Shown here: positions 15,226 through 22,220 of the stretch, one piece after another
How positions within the stretch are numbered: the first letter of the stretch is position 1
How the letters are laid out: each line of letters opens with the position of its first letter
Source of the DNA: an uncultured Bacteroidaceae bacterium
GTDB taxonomy: Bacteria > Bacteroidota > Bacteroidia > Bacteroidales > Bacteroidaceae
DNA length: 27,108 nt
Reading direction: 5' to 3'
Assembly (NCBI GenBank): GCA_934426255.1
Contig: CAKRYD010000031.1
Coordinates: forward strand, 1-27,108
The notes under the pieces: model-generated
What the model was told of the DNA's origin: nothing
What the model saw: only the letters and a program-made list of their open reading frames with translations
Databases searched by the model: none
Made by a program: the position numbers and the translations under genes

Positions 15226-16662
15226 TCAGTTATTGTGTGATGCCATGTCGATGGCCTTGCGCAGGGCCCCGAGTTTGTGGTTGACCTCCTGCAGCTCATA
15301 TTCTTCATCGCTCTTGGCCACCACACCGCTTCCGGCCTGGAACCACAACTCACCGTTGCGGCTGACAAAAGAGCGTATAATGATGGCTTGGTTCAACTGA
15401 CCATCGAGACCTATATAGCCGATGCAGCCGGCATAGGCACCCCGGCTGTGTGGCTCAAGACGGCTGATGATACGCATGGCCTCGATCTTCGGGGCACCCG
15501 AAAGCGTGCCGGCCGGGAAAGTGTCGATGAAAGTCTTGATGCCTTCGGCCTGAGGGTCCATGGTTCCCGTGACACGGCTCACCAGATGGATCACGTGGCT
15601 GTAGTACTGCATGTCCTTGTACTTCTCGACTTTCACATCGTGACAATTACGGCTCAGATCGTTGCGTGCCAGGTCGACGAGCATCACATGTTCGGCATTT
15701 TCCTTGGCATTGTTGCGCAGGTATTCGGCATTGGCCTTGTCCTGCTCCTCGTTGCCTGTACGCGGCACAGTGCCCGCTATGGGGTCGATGTAGGCCTGAC
15801 GTCCCGCAATGCGGCAGTGGGTCTCGGGAGACGAACCGAAAATGCGGAAACCTCCGAAGTCGTAATAAAACAGGTAGGGCGAAGGGTTGATGCTGCGCAA
15901 AGCCCTGTAAAGTCGCAGGTCGTCACCCTCGTAATGCTGCACGAACCTGCGGCTCGGCACTATCTGGAACACGTCACCGCGCATACAATGCCTGATACAT
16001 TCGCGGATGTTAGCCTTATGTTCCTCGTCCGTGAGGGTGCTGGTGCACGGACCTACGGCATGGAAATCAAAGGAAGGAGCATTCGGACTGTTGAGGATGG
16101 TCTGTATTTTGTCAAAGCTGTCGGTCTCTCCCTCGGCCAACAGTTCCAGCAGTTCCATCGTGTCGCCGTGATGGTTAAAGACGATGATGTCCTTATATAA
16201 TATGTACAGGATGTCGGGAGCATCGTTTTTTTCGGCTGTTTCCTCCATGACCGGAATGTGCTCAAAGTAGCGTACGGCATCGAAGGCCGTATATCCGTAG
16301 AGGCCGCAATAGCCTTTTGTGTCGTTTTCAATGTGAAAGTGACTGATGAACTCCTTAAAGGCCGCCTCGACGGGGAAGCTGTCTGAGATGCCGAATGTCT
16401 CTTCCTCGCGGTTGGGATAGCGCAAAAGAGCCTTGCCGTGGCCTATGCTGATGCTGGCCAACGGATGGAAGCCGATGAAAGAACGGCTGTTGGTTTCGCT
16501 GTGATAGTCGGAACACTCCATGAGGAAACTCTGTGTGTAGAGGTCGCGCACCTTCATGTAGGTGCTGACAGGTGTATAGCAGTCAGACAGAATGGTCTTG
16601 CTTGCCGTATGGAACGAATAGGTTTTCATGGCGATGGTGTTGTGTTGCTGTGTTGTTGTCAT
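15226..16662 (-). CDS. trpE: Anthranilate synthase component I
   Basis: The protein has 478 residues from the ATG at 16662, which overlaps the trpB stop by ATGA. An alternative start at 16629 (MKTYSFHT, 467 residues) begins where I would expect the family N-terminus, so the true start may be there. Chorismate-site motifs: FRIFGSSPETH, IAGTVPRTG, HVMLVDLARNDLSR, FPAGTLSGAPKIEAM and QAGSGVVAKSDEEYE. The tryptophan feedback motif LLES reads LMECSD here, with Cys at the position of Salmonella Ser40. It converts chorismate plus TrpG-derived ammonia to anthranilate. Confidence 0.95.
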   Translation of the reverse strand: MTTTQQHNTIAMKTYSFHTASKTILSDCYTPVSTYMKVRDLYTQSFLMECSDYHSETNSRSFIGFHPLASISIGHGKALLRYPNREEETFGISDSFPVEAAFKEFISHFHIENDTKGYCGLYGYTAFDAVRYFEHIPVMEETAEKNDAPDILYILYKDIIVFNHHGDTMELLELLAEGETDSFDKIQTILNSPNAPSFDFHAVGPCTSTLTDEEHKANIRECIRHCMRGDVFQIVPSRRFVQHYEGDDLRLYRALRSINPSPYLFYYDFGGFRIFGSSPETHCRIAGRQAYIDPIAGTVPRTGNEEQDKANAEYLRNNAKENAEHVMLVDLARNDLSRNCHDVKVEKYKDMQYYSHVIHLVSRVTGTMDPQAEGIKTFIDTFPAGTLSGAPKIEAMRIISRLEPHSRGAYAGCIGYIGLDGQLNQAIIIRSFVSRNGELWFQAGSGVVAKSDEEYELQEVNHKLGALRKAIDMASHNN

Positions 16663-17855
16663 AAGGCTTTTATTTCATCGCGGTGCTTCAGGTAAGTATC
16701 CAGATCCTTGTCGCCGCGTCCGCTTACATTGACCACCACGATGTCGTCTTTCCTGAACTTGATTTTCGGCAACACGGCCAGAATGTGGGCAGACTCCAGA
16801 GCCGGGATAATGCCCTCCATACGTGTCAGCTCGTAGGCTGCCTGAAGTGCCTCATCATCGTTTACGGAATAGACCTTTGCACGTCCCGACTTTGCGAGAT
16901 TGGCATGTACGGGTCCGATGCCCGGATAGTCAAGTCCTGCCGAAATGGAATAGGGTTCGAGCACCTGGCCGTCTTCTGTCTGAAGCACCAGCGTGCGACT
17001 GCCGTGGAGTATTCCCACCGTGCCGCTGTGTATGGTGGCTGCGGTAAACTGTGTGTCTGCCCCCTTTCCACCGGCCTCGGCAGCAATGAGCTTCACGCGA
17101 TTGTCGTCCAGATAATGATAGAAAGCCCCTATAGCGTTGGAGCCGCCCCCTACACAGGCCATCATGTAGTCGGGATAATCGCGTCCTATCTTTTCGGTGA
17201 GCTGTTGCTTCACTTCCTCACTGATGATGCTCTGCAGCCGCGCCACGATGTCGGGGTATGGATGGGGTCCCACTGCCGAACCCATGATGTAGAAGGTGTC
17301 CTGAGGATGACAGCACCAGTCACGTATGGCTTCGTTGACGGCATCCTTCAGAGTCATGTTGCCACTTGTCACGGGAGCCACCTCTGCACCGAGCATCCGC
17401 ATGCGTTCCACATTGGGGCGTTGGCGTTCCATATCTGTCTTGCCCATATAGACGCAACAAGGCATTCCCATCAAAGCACATACGGTGGCCGTGGCAACAC
17501 CATGCTGGCCGGCACCTGTTTCGGCAATGATGCGCGTCTTGCCCATGCGCATGGCCAACAGAATCTGTCCCAGGGCGTTGTTTATCTTATGTGCACCAGT
17601 GTGGTTGAGATCTTCACGCTTCAGAAAGATGCGGGTGCCATATTTTCGGCTCAGTCTTTTGGCTTCGTATAATGGAGATGGGCGGCCCACATAGTCTTTC
17701 AGCAATTGGCGGAACTCCTTTTGAAACGATTCGCTTTCCAAGATGCCTAAATAGCATTGGCGCAGCTCTTCCGTACATCTGTAAAGCACTTCGGGAACAA
17801 ATGCCCCTCCGAACTCACCATAATAACCGTTTTTGTCTACATTGTAAGTTTTCAT
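16659..17855 (-). CDS. trpB: Tryptophan synthase beta chain
   Basis: The protein has 398 residues, of the standard TrpB1 type. The PLP lysine is Lys90 in LNHTGAHKINNALGQ and the catalytic Glu is Glu112 in AETGAGQHG. The phosphate loop is GGGSNAIG, and the monovalent cation and COMM parts follow. It joins indole and serine to make tryptophan. In this operon trpB comes first, the order I associate with Bacteroidales, while trpA is last. Immediately upstream are a leader terminator and leader peptide (17892-18030). Confidence 0.97.
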   Translation of the reverse strand: MKTYNVDKNGYYGEFGGAFVPEVLYRCTEELRQCYLGILESESFQKEFRQLLKDYVGRPSPLYEAKRLSRKYGTRIFLKREDLNHTGAHKINNALGQILLAMRMGKTRIIAETGAGQHGVATATVCALMGMPCCVYMGKTDMERQRPNVERMRMLGAEVAPVTSGNMTLKDAVNEAIRDWCCHPQDTFYIMGSAVGPHPYPDIVARLQSIISEEVKQQLTEKIGRDYPDYMMACVGGGSNAIGAFYHYLDDNRVKLIAAEAGGKGADTQFTAATIHSGTVGILHGSRTLVLQTEDGQVLEPYSISAGLDYPGIGPVHANLAKSGRAKVYSVNDDEALQAAYELTRMEGIIPALESAHILAVLPKIKFRKDDIVVVNVSGRGDKDLDTYLKHRDEIKAL

Positions 17856-17891
17856 GTCTATATATTGCCTGTTTAGTTGTCTGACGAATGC

Positions 17892-17923
17892 AAAAAGACC
17901 TGCCGTAAGTTCGGCAGGTCTTT
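17892..17923 (-). terminator. trp attenuator terminator
   Basis: A 12-bp perfect stem (17894-17905 with 17912-17923), AAAGACCTGCCG, with a 6-base loop and a run of five T on the minus strand right after it. It lies between the leader peptide stop and the trpB ATG, 29 nt after the stop, as expected for a transcription attenuator. Confidence 0.9.
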
Positions 17924-17952
17924 AAGATATTCCCTTTATCTCTTCAGCTTCT

Positions 17953-18030
17953 TCAGAGCGTGCGACGAGCGGACTCACAATTTTTCAATTCTGAGCTCTG
18001 CCACCACCAAAAGTTAGCTGTCAATGTCAT
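17953..18030 (-). CDS. trpL: trp operon leader peptide with three consecutive Trp codons
   Basis: A 25-codon frame beginning MTLTANFWWWQSS and ending RRTL. Three TGG codons in a row occupy 18001-18009. It follows the trp promoter by about 20 nt, has an A/G-rich AAAAAAGGAAAA ribosome region, and precedes the attenuator terminator. A ribosome stalling at the Trp codons when charged tRNA-Trp is low would be the sensor. A local hairpin (CTCA/AATT arms just after the Trp codons) and CAGAGC pairing with GCTCTG are visible, but I could not identify a clear antiterminator by eye. The frame is open upstream to 18189; the start is chosen by promoter position. Confidence 0.88.
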   Translation of the reverse strand: MTLTANFWWWQSSELKNCESARRTL

Positions 18031-18053
18031 TTTTCCTTTTTTGTTTGCGACTG

Positions 18054-18084
18054 CAAAGTTACTGCTTTTTCGTATAGAGCCAAA
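18054..18084 (-). promoter_or_regulatory. trp operon promoter
   Basis: On the minus strand: TTTG (18084-18081), exactly 19 bp, then TAACTTTG (18061-18054). It matches both elements of the Bacteroidetes primary promoter without a mismatch. The predicted start is near 18047-18050, just upstream of the leader peptide. Confidence 0.88.
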
Positions 18085-18145
18085 TGTTTTGTTGTTTTTT
18101 TTGCCGAAAAGCATACTTTTGTTTGTTTTTTGCCATGCAACCGTG

Positions 18146-20269
18146 TCATTTTTCAAGTGCTTCCCATGCCACTTCGTCAGAACGGCCATCGTTGGAAACC
18201 ACCTTGAATGTGTTTTTTCCAGCAGCCATTCTCAGCGGGCCGAAAGTCCAGATGACACCGGTCTTCTCACCCGAATTGTCAAGGGCGGCCTTCTTCTCAC
18301 CGTTTTGATAGAGTGTCAGGCCTTTGGCGTTGCTATAGACTTTCACGTAAACATCGCGGTCGGCAGGGTATTTGTGACGGCGGCGACTGGTGATGTAAAC
18401 CGTGCGTTCTTTCTTGTTCCAGAGTGCCTTGTACAGGTAGAAAGCATCTTTCTTAGTCTTCCTGTCGCGCGTCACAAGTCCTTTGTCGTTCATGTATTTG
18501 CGGTTTTCGCGGGCAATGAAGTCTACGCCGTCGTCAGAGTCCATAAAACCTTCCAAACGGTTGGCCACCGGGAAGTCGAACATGATCCAAAGCGACGAGA
18601 AGTTCAGATAAGGCATGTCCTGCATCTGCTGCGCATGCTTTTCGTGAATCAGGTTTCCGTATTCCTCAAAGTGTTTCGTATCGTCCTTGCGAAGATATAC
18701 CTGTGAGGTGTCTGCCGTGTGGCAAAAGGGGTTGACTCCTGCGCCATATTCGGCTATGTTGCATATACCCATGATGTCGTTTATGCGTTTGAGCTGCCTG
18801 GAAAATTCGTCGGTGCGACCTACGTTGTAGTACCATCCGTTGTAACGGTTCTCGGAATAGTAGTCGGCTTTCAGCTGCTTGTAGCCTTTGCGGTCGAACT
18901 GGCTGCAGTCTGTCAGGCCCACATATCTGTACGGGTCGAGCGACTTGGCATAGTCATAGAGTACGGCCGTCTCTTTCACTGCACGGTCGGCATCGAACTT
19001 TCCCTGCAGTTTGTCGTTGTTGCCCCAGGAATCAACTTCGTTCCACATGCCCCAGCAGGCAATCGAAGGATGATTATACAGATTGGTAATCATTTCCTTC
19101 ATCTGCTGATGGATGGTTTCAAAATAGACTGGTTGTGCGTTGACACCGCATACGTTGACCCATGGAATTTCTGTCTGTACCACAATGCCGAGACTGTCGC
19201 ACAAGCGGAAAGCATAGTCGTTGTGGGGATAATGAGCCAGCCGCAGGAAATTGGCTCCTATCTCCTTTACTATCCTGTAGTCGCTGTCGAAGTATTCCTT
19301 GCGCACGGCCGATGCCCTTCCATCGTAGTCCTGATGCATGGCCACACCGCGCAATGGATAGTGCCTGCCGTTAAGGAAAAAGCCTTTGTCGCGCGTCATC
19401 TCGTAGAACCGATAGCCGATCTTGGTACTTGCCTTGTCGAATATCTTTCCTTTCGTGCCGGCCACGGCTATTTCGGCAGTATAGAGATAAGGGTCGTCGA
19501 GCCCGTTCCAAAGGTGGGGCTTTTTCAGTTTAAACTCATTGGCATAGTTTTTCTCTTCACCGGCCTTCAATGCCACGCTTTCCGTCCGGCTGTATACTGT
19601 CCGTCCTTTGGCATCCTTGAGCCGGGTGGTCACCTGCAGGTTTGTCTCATGGTTGAGGGCATTGACAATGCGTGCCTCTACCTTTGTCAAGGCCGTTTGT
19701 GCCGATACTTCCGGAGTTGTCACATGCATGCGGTACATGCCGTGGCTCTCTGGGGAAAAGTAGACGCTGTTCATCTGAAGGAACCAGGCCGGATTGTGCA
19801 AGCCATTGTTTTTGTTGAAGTCGGATGAGACAGGTATCAGATTGACATCTTCGTGATTGTCGCACATCACATCAATGGTGTTCTCTCCTACTTTCAAGTT
19901 GCCGTCCAGTGCTACGACAAACGGTGTGTAGCCGCCCATGTGGTGTATCAGCTGCTTGCCGTTGACAGTGACCTCGGCTGCCTGTGCCGCTCCCTCGAAC
20001 AACAGAAACGAAGGCTTCCGCAGGTCGGCAGCTGTCAAGACCAAGGTGCGCCGGTAGTAAGCCTTTCCACGGAAATAGTTGGCAGAATGACCGTCGAGCG
20101 CATTGCAGGAATGGGGAATCTGAATGCATTCCCAAGTCTGCTTGTCCTTGCTGAAATCCCATTGATCCAGCCTTGTTTGCCAAAAGCCCCTTGTCTGGGC
20201 AAAAGCGGCAGAGCACGTAAACAGCAGAAGCATCGCTCCCGTTGATTTCAAGATGGTATCTTTTATCAT
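18146..20269 (-). CDS. Secreted GH2-family glycosidase (beta-galactosidase-like)
   Basis: The protein has 707 residues from the ATG at 20269. The frame extends to 20329, but a -7 box lies inside that extension and the signal peptide (LLLFTCSAAFAQ) fits the shorter start. Domain order: sugar-binding jelly roll (~45-190, DWFSKD-like WDFSKDKQTWECIQIPHSCNALDG), Ig-like domain (~195-290), TIM barrel (~292-600), and a C-terminal beta domain from ~620 that includes VYVKVYSNAKGLTLYQNG. The acid/base is Glu411 (GMWNEVDSW) and the likely nucleophile Glu507 (NIAEYGAG). HYPHN at 346-350 is typical of GH2. It probably acts on host or dietary glycans in the periplasm or at the surface. GH2 covers several specificities, so beta-galactosidase is the best guess, not a certainty. 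Confidence 0.88.
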   Translation of the reverse strand: MIKDTILKSTGAMLLLFTCSAAFAQTRGFWQTRLDQWDFSKDKQTWECIQIPHSCNALDGHSANYFRGKAYYRRTLVLTAADLRKPSFLLFEGAAQAAEVTVNGKQLIHHMGGYTPFVVALDGNLKVGENTIDVMCDNHEDVNLIPVSSDFNKNNGLHNPAWFLQMNSVYFSPESHGMYRMHVTTPEVSAQTALTKVEARIVNALNHETNLQVTTRLKDAKGRTVYSRTESVALKAGEEKNYANEFKLKKPHLWNGLDDPYLYTAEIAVAGTKGKIFDKASTKIGYRFYEMTRDKGFFLNGRHYPLRGVAMHQDYDGRASAVRKEYFDSDYRIVKEIGANFLRLAHYPHNDYAFRLCDSLGIVVQTEIPWVNVCGVNAQPVYFETIHQQMKEMITNLYNHPSIACWGMWNEVDSWGNNDKLQGKFDADRAVKETAVLYDYAKSLDPYRYVGLTDCSQFDRKGYKQLKADYYSENRYNGWYYNVGRTDEFSRQLKRINDIMGICNIAEYGAGVNPFCHTADTSQVYLRKDDTKHFEEYGNLIHEKHAQQMQDMPYLNFSSLWIMFDFPVANRLEGFMDSDDGVDFIARENRKYMNDKGLVTRDRKTKKDAFYLYKALWNKKERTVYITSRRRHKYPADRDVYVKVYSNAKGLTLYQNGEKKAALDNSGEKTGVIWTFGPLRMAAGKNTFKVVSNDGRSDEVAWEALEK

Positions 20270-20298
20270 GGTTGTTAGAATGTTGTGGTTATATGCTG

Positions 20299-20306
20299 CA
20301 AAATTA
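20299..20306 (-). promoter_or_regulatory. -7 box of the GH2 gene
   Basis: The minus strand reads TAATTTTG, 29 bp upstream of the ATG at 20269. No clear -33 TTTG is found at the usual distance. It supports the 20269 start. Confidence 0.5.
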
Positions 20307-20472
20307 GCGAAAGTTACCGTCACGATCATTCTTGCCGGTTTCTTTTTTAATTGACAGCCTCTTTGTTTCTATTGCCTCCCTAGGTGTCAGGATTTGCAGC
20401 CTTCCTTTTTGCCATGTGCCGGACAGGTTGCAACCGGCCTTGGTTCAGCACCGGCAATAATCAGGACAATCC

Positions 20473-20504
20473 GTTGTCAGAGCCCGACAAAAGTCGTATC
20501 TTTG
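20473..20504 (+). promoter_or_regulatory. Promoter of the His-rich protein / RND operon
   Basis: GTTG at 20473-20476, a 20-bp spacer and TATCTTTG at 20497-20504 match the Bacteroidetes consensus. The start would be about 15 nt upstream of the ATG at 20527. It is divergent from the GH2 promoter. I see no second promoter before the adaptor gene, so it may serve the whole efflux set. Confidence 0.65.
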
Positions 20505-20526
20505 CACAACAGACATTCGCAAGAGC

Positions 20527-20940
20527 ATGATGCACAGACTTTCCATAGGAGCCATGATTGTTTCGGTGATTTCGCTGATCGTTTTCTCCGCATGGCCTCA
20601 CCATCATCACAATGGCAGGATATGCATGAAAGTGGAAATGTGCATCCACGACTTTGCATTGAATGACTGTCACACTTCCCACCACGCCGAAAACACCGCC
20701 GATCGCCAATGCATGGCCGAAAACAACCTGCATTCGTTGAAAGCACACGAGAACACGAGCTTCGGACGTTTATGCATGGCTTTGCTTTTGCTGCTGTGTT
20801 GCTTTGCTGCCATTAGCGGACTGCCATGGCTGTTGTTTTTAAGGAAAGGGAAAAAATCTATTGCCCGCCGGACAGGCATTGTGTCATTCGCCTTAGTCCG
20901 ACAATGCGGCTTGCGGGCACCTCCCACTTTTGTTTGCTAA
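20527..20940 (+). CDS. Small His-rich membrane protein, DUF6769-like
   Basis: The protein has 137 residues. N-terminal hydrophobic helix (MIVSVISLIVFSAW), then HHHHNGRICMKVEMCIHD and a His/Cys-rich loop (DCHTSHH), then a second membrane helix (~82-103, LCMALLLLLCCFAAISGLPWLLFL), a basic stretch and an LRAPP tail. The WPHHHH-x-G-x-x-CM-x-x-EMC-x-x-D pattern and LRAPP end resemble the Bacteroidales family I remember as DUF6769; I cannot verify this. The His, Cys and Met clusters suggest metal binding on the outer side of the membrane. It precedes a metal-type RND set and has its own promoter, so a role in metal sensing or capture is plausible. The start could be Met2. Confidence 0.65.
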   Translation: MMHRLSIGAMIVSVISLIVFSAWPHHHHNGRICMKVEMCIHDFALNDCHTSHHAENTADRQCMAENNLHSLKAHENTSFGRLCMALLLLLCCFAAISGLPWLLFLRKGKKSIARRTGIVSFALVRQCGLRAPPTFVC

Positions 20941-20944
20941 AAGA

Positions 20945-21036
20945 CAGACCTTATGGTCTGCCGGTTGCACCATAGGGCAACCGGCTTTCAAAAAACAATG
21001 ACGAAGCAAATGGCAGGCATCTGCCGGCAGATGCCT
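20945..21036 (+). other. Three successive stem-loops before the RND genes
   Basis: CAGACC/GGTCTG (20945-20950, 20955-20960), GCCGGTTGC/GCAACCGGC (20960-20968, 20977-20985) and a 22-bp perfect palindrome centred on CTGCCGGCAG (21015-21036) follow one another in 92 bp. The second is followed by TTTC and then A-rich DNA, so it is at best a weak terminator. The group could tune transcription into the pump genes or stabilise mRNA ends. Confidence 0.6.
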
Positions 21037-21063
21037 CGTTGAAATCCTTTATCAAACAAAATA

Positions 21064-22197
21064 ATGAGCAAGACAATATATCTTATATGTGTGGCATTGG
21101 CCGTCGCAGCCGGATGCCAGCATAAGCATGATGACCATGAACATCATGAAGAAAAGCACGAACACGTTCATGCCGAAGGCGAAATAGCCTTTTCGGACAA
21201 GCAGGCTCGTATGGCAGGTCTGGAGCTGGAAACCGTACAAGCCTCGGCCTTTCGCGAAGTAATCAAGACAAGCGGCCGCATAATGCCGGCACCGGGCGAC
21301 GAAGTCACGGTGGCAGCTACGGCAGATGGAATAATCGGCTTCCCGGGCGGTAATCTGACAGAAGGCTCGGCCGTAGGCAAAGGCCGGGTGCTTGTGAACA
21401 TCTCGTCCAAGCATCTGATGAGCGGCGACGCGGTGGAAAAGGCCAAACAAAGCTATGAAACGGCGCGCCGCGAGTTTGAACGCTCCAAATCTTTGGTGGA
21501 CGACAAACTCATATCGGTGCGCGAATTTGAGCAACGCAAGGCAGAATATGAGAATGCCCGTATAGCCTACGAGGGCATTGCGGCCAACGCCACATTGACG
21601 GGAGTGAATGTGACGGTTCCCATGAACGGCTTCGTAAAAAGCCTGGCGGTGAAGCCCGGAGACTATGTCAGTGTGGGCACAGCCATTGCAACCATATCCT
21701 CCAACCGAAAACTGGTGTTGCGTGCCGAAGTGCCCGAAAGCGGTTATGCCAAGCTGCGAGAAATCAATGATGCCAATTTCACTACTCCTTACGATGGTTG
21801 TGTCTACAGCCTGAAAGATTTGGACGGCCGCCTGCTTTCGTATGGCAAATCGGCAGAAAACGGCTCGGGCTATGTACCTGTTACCTTTGAATTCAATAAC
21901 CGCGGTGCCGTAGTGCCCGGCTCTTATGTCGAAGTCTATCTGTTGGGCAAACAGGAAGAAGGTGTCATATCTTTGCCGGTATCGTCGCTAACGGAAGAAC
22001 AAGGGGTGATGTACGTGTATGTGCAGACTTCAGAAGGTCATTATGAAAAACGCGAAGTGGCGACGGGCGCGACCGACGGCCATAGGGTAAAGGTGACGAA
22101 AGGCGTGAAAGCCGGTGAGCGCGTTGTTGTAAAAGGTGCTACACAAGTAATGCTGTCCTCACGTTCGTCGGTCATTCCCGAAGGCCATCATCATTGA
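21064..22197 (+). CDS. RND efflux periplasmic adaptor (CusB/CzcB type, lipoprotein)
   Basis: The protein has 377 residues. Lipobox VAAGC (Cys18), directly followed by a His-rich stretch with eight His between residues 20 and 36 (QHKHDDHEHHEEKHEH). The end is also PEGHHH. In between is the membrane-fusion order: lipoyl half (VAATADGIIGF), coiled-coil hairpin (~120-180, EKAKQSYETARREFERSKSL), second lipoyl half (VPMNGFVKSLAVKPGDYVSVG) and beta-barrel. It links the inner-membrane pump to the outer-membrane channel. The His clusters support a metal substrate such as copper, zinc, nickel or cobalt, without showing which. It is 23 bp before the pump gene. Confidence 0.88.
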   Translation: MSKTIYLICVALAVAAGCQHKHDDHEHHEEKHEHVHAEGEIAFSDKQARMAGLELETVQASAFREVIKTSGRIMPAPGDEVTVAATADGIIGFPGGNLTEGSAVGKGRVLVNISSKHLMSGDAVEKAKQSYETARREFERSKSLVDDKLISVREFEQRKAEYENARIAYEGIAANATLTGVNVTVPMNGFVKSLAVKPGDYVSVGTAIATISSNRKLVLRAEVPESGYAKLREINDANFTTPYDGCVYSLKDLDGRLLSYGKSAENGSGYVPVTFEFNNRGAVVPGSYVEVYLLGKQEEGVISLPVSSLTEEQGVMYVYVQTSEGHYEKREVATGATDGHRVKVTKGVKAGERVVVKGATQVMLSSRSSVIPEGHHH

Positions 22198-22220
22198 AAA
22201 CTCCCTAAAAGTTCAGATTT

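Noticed and set aside
15277..16200. 307-codon plus-strand open frame
   Set aside because: Antisense to trpE; a shadow frame without a plausible start context or domain. The same holds for 16683-17672 over trpB.
18719..19828. 369-codon plus-strand open frame
   Set aside because: It is antisense to the GH2 catalytic region, whose active-site residues are clear. The long frame follows from the codon bias of the real gene.
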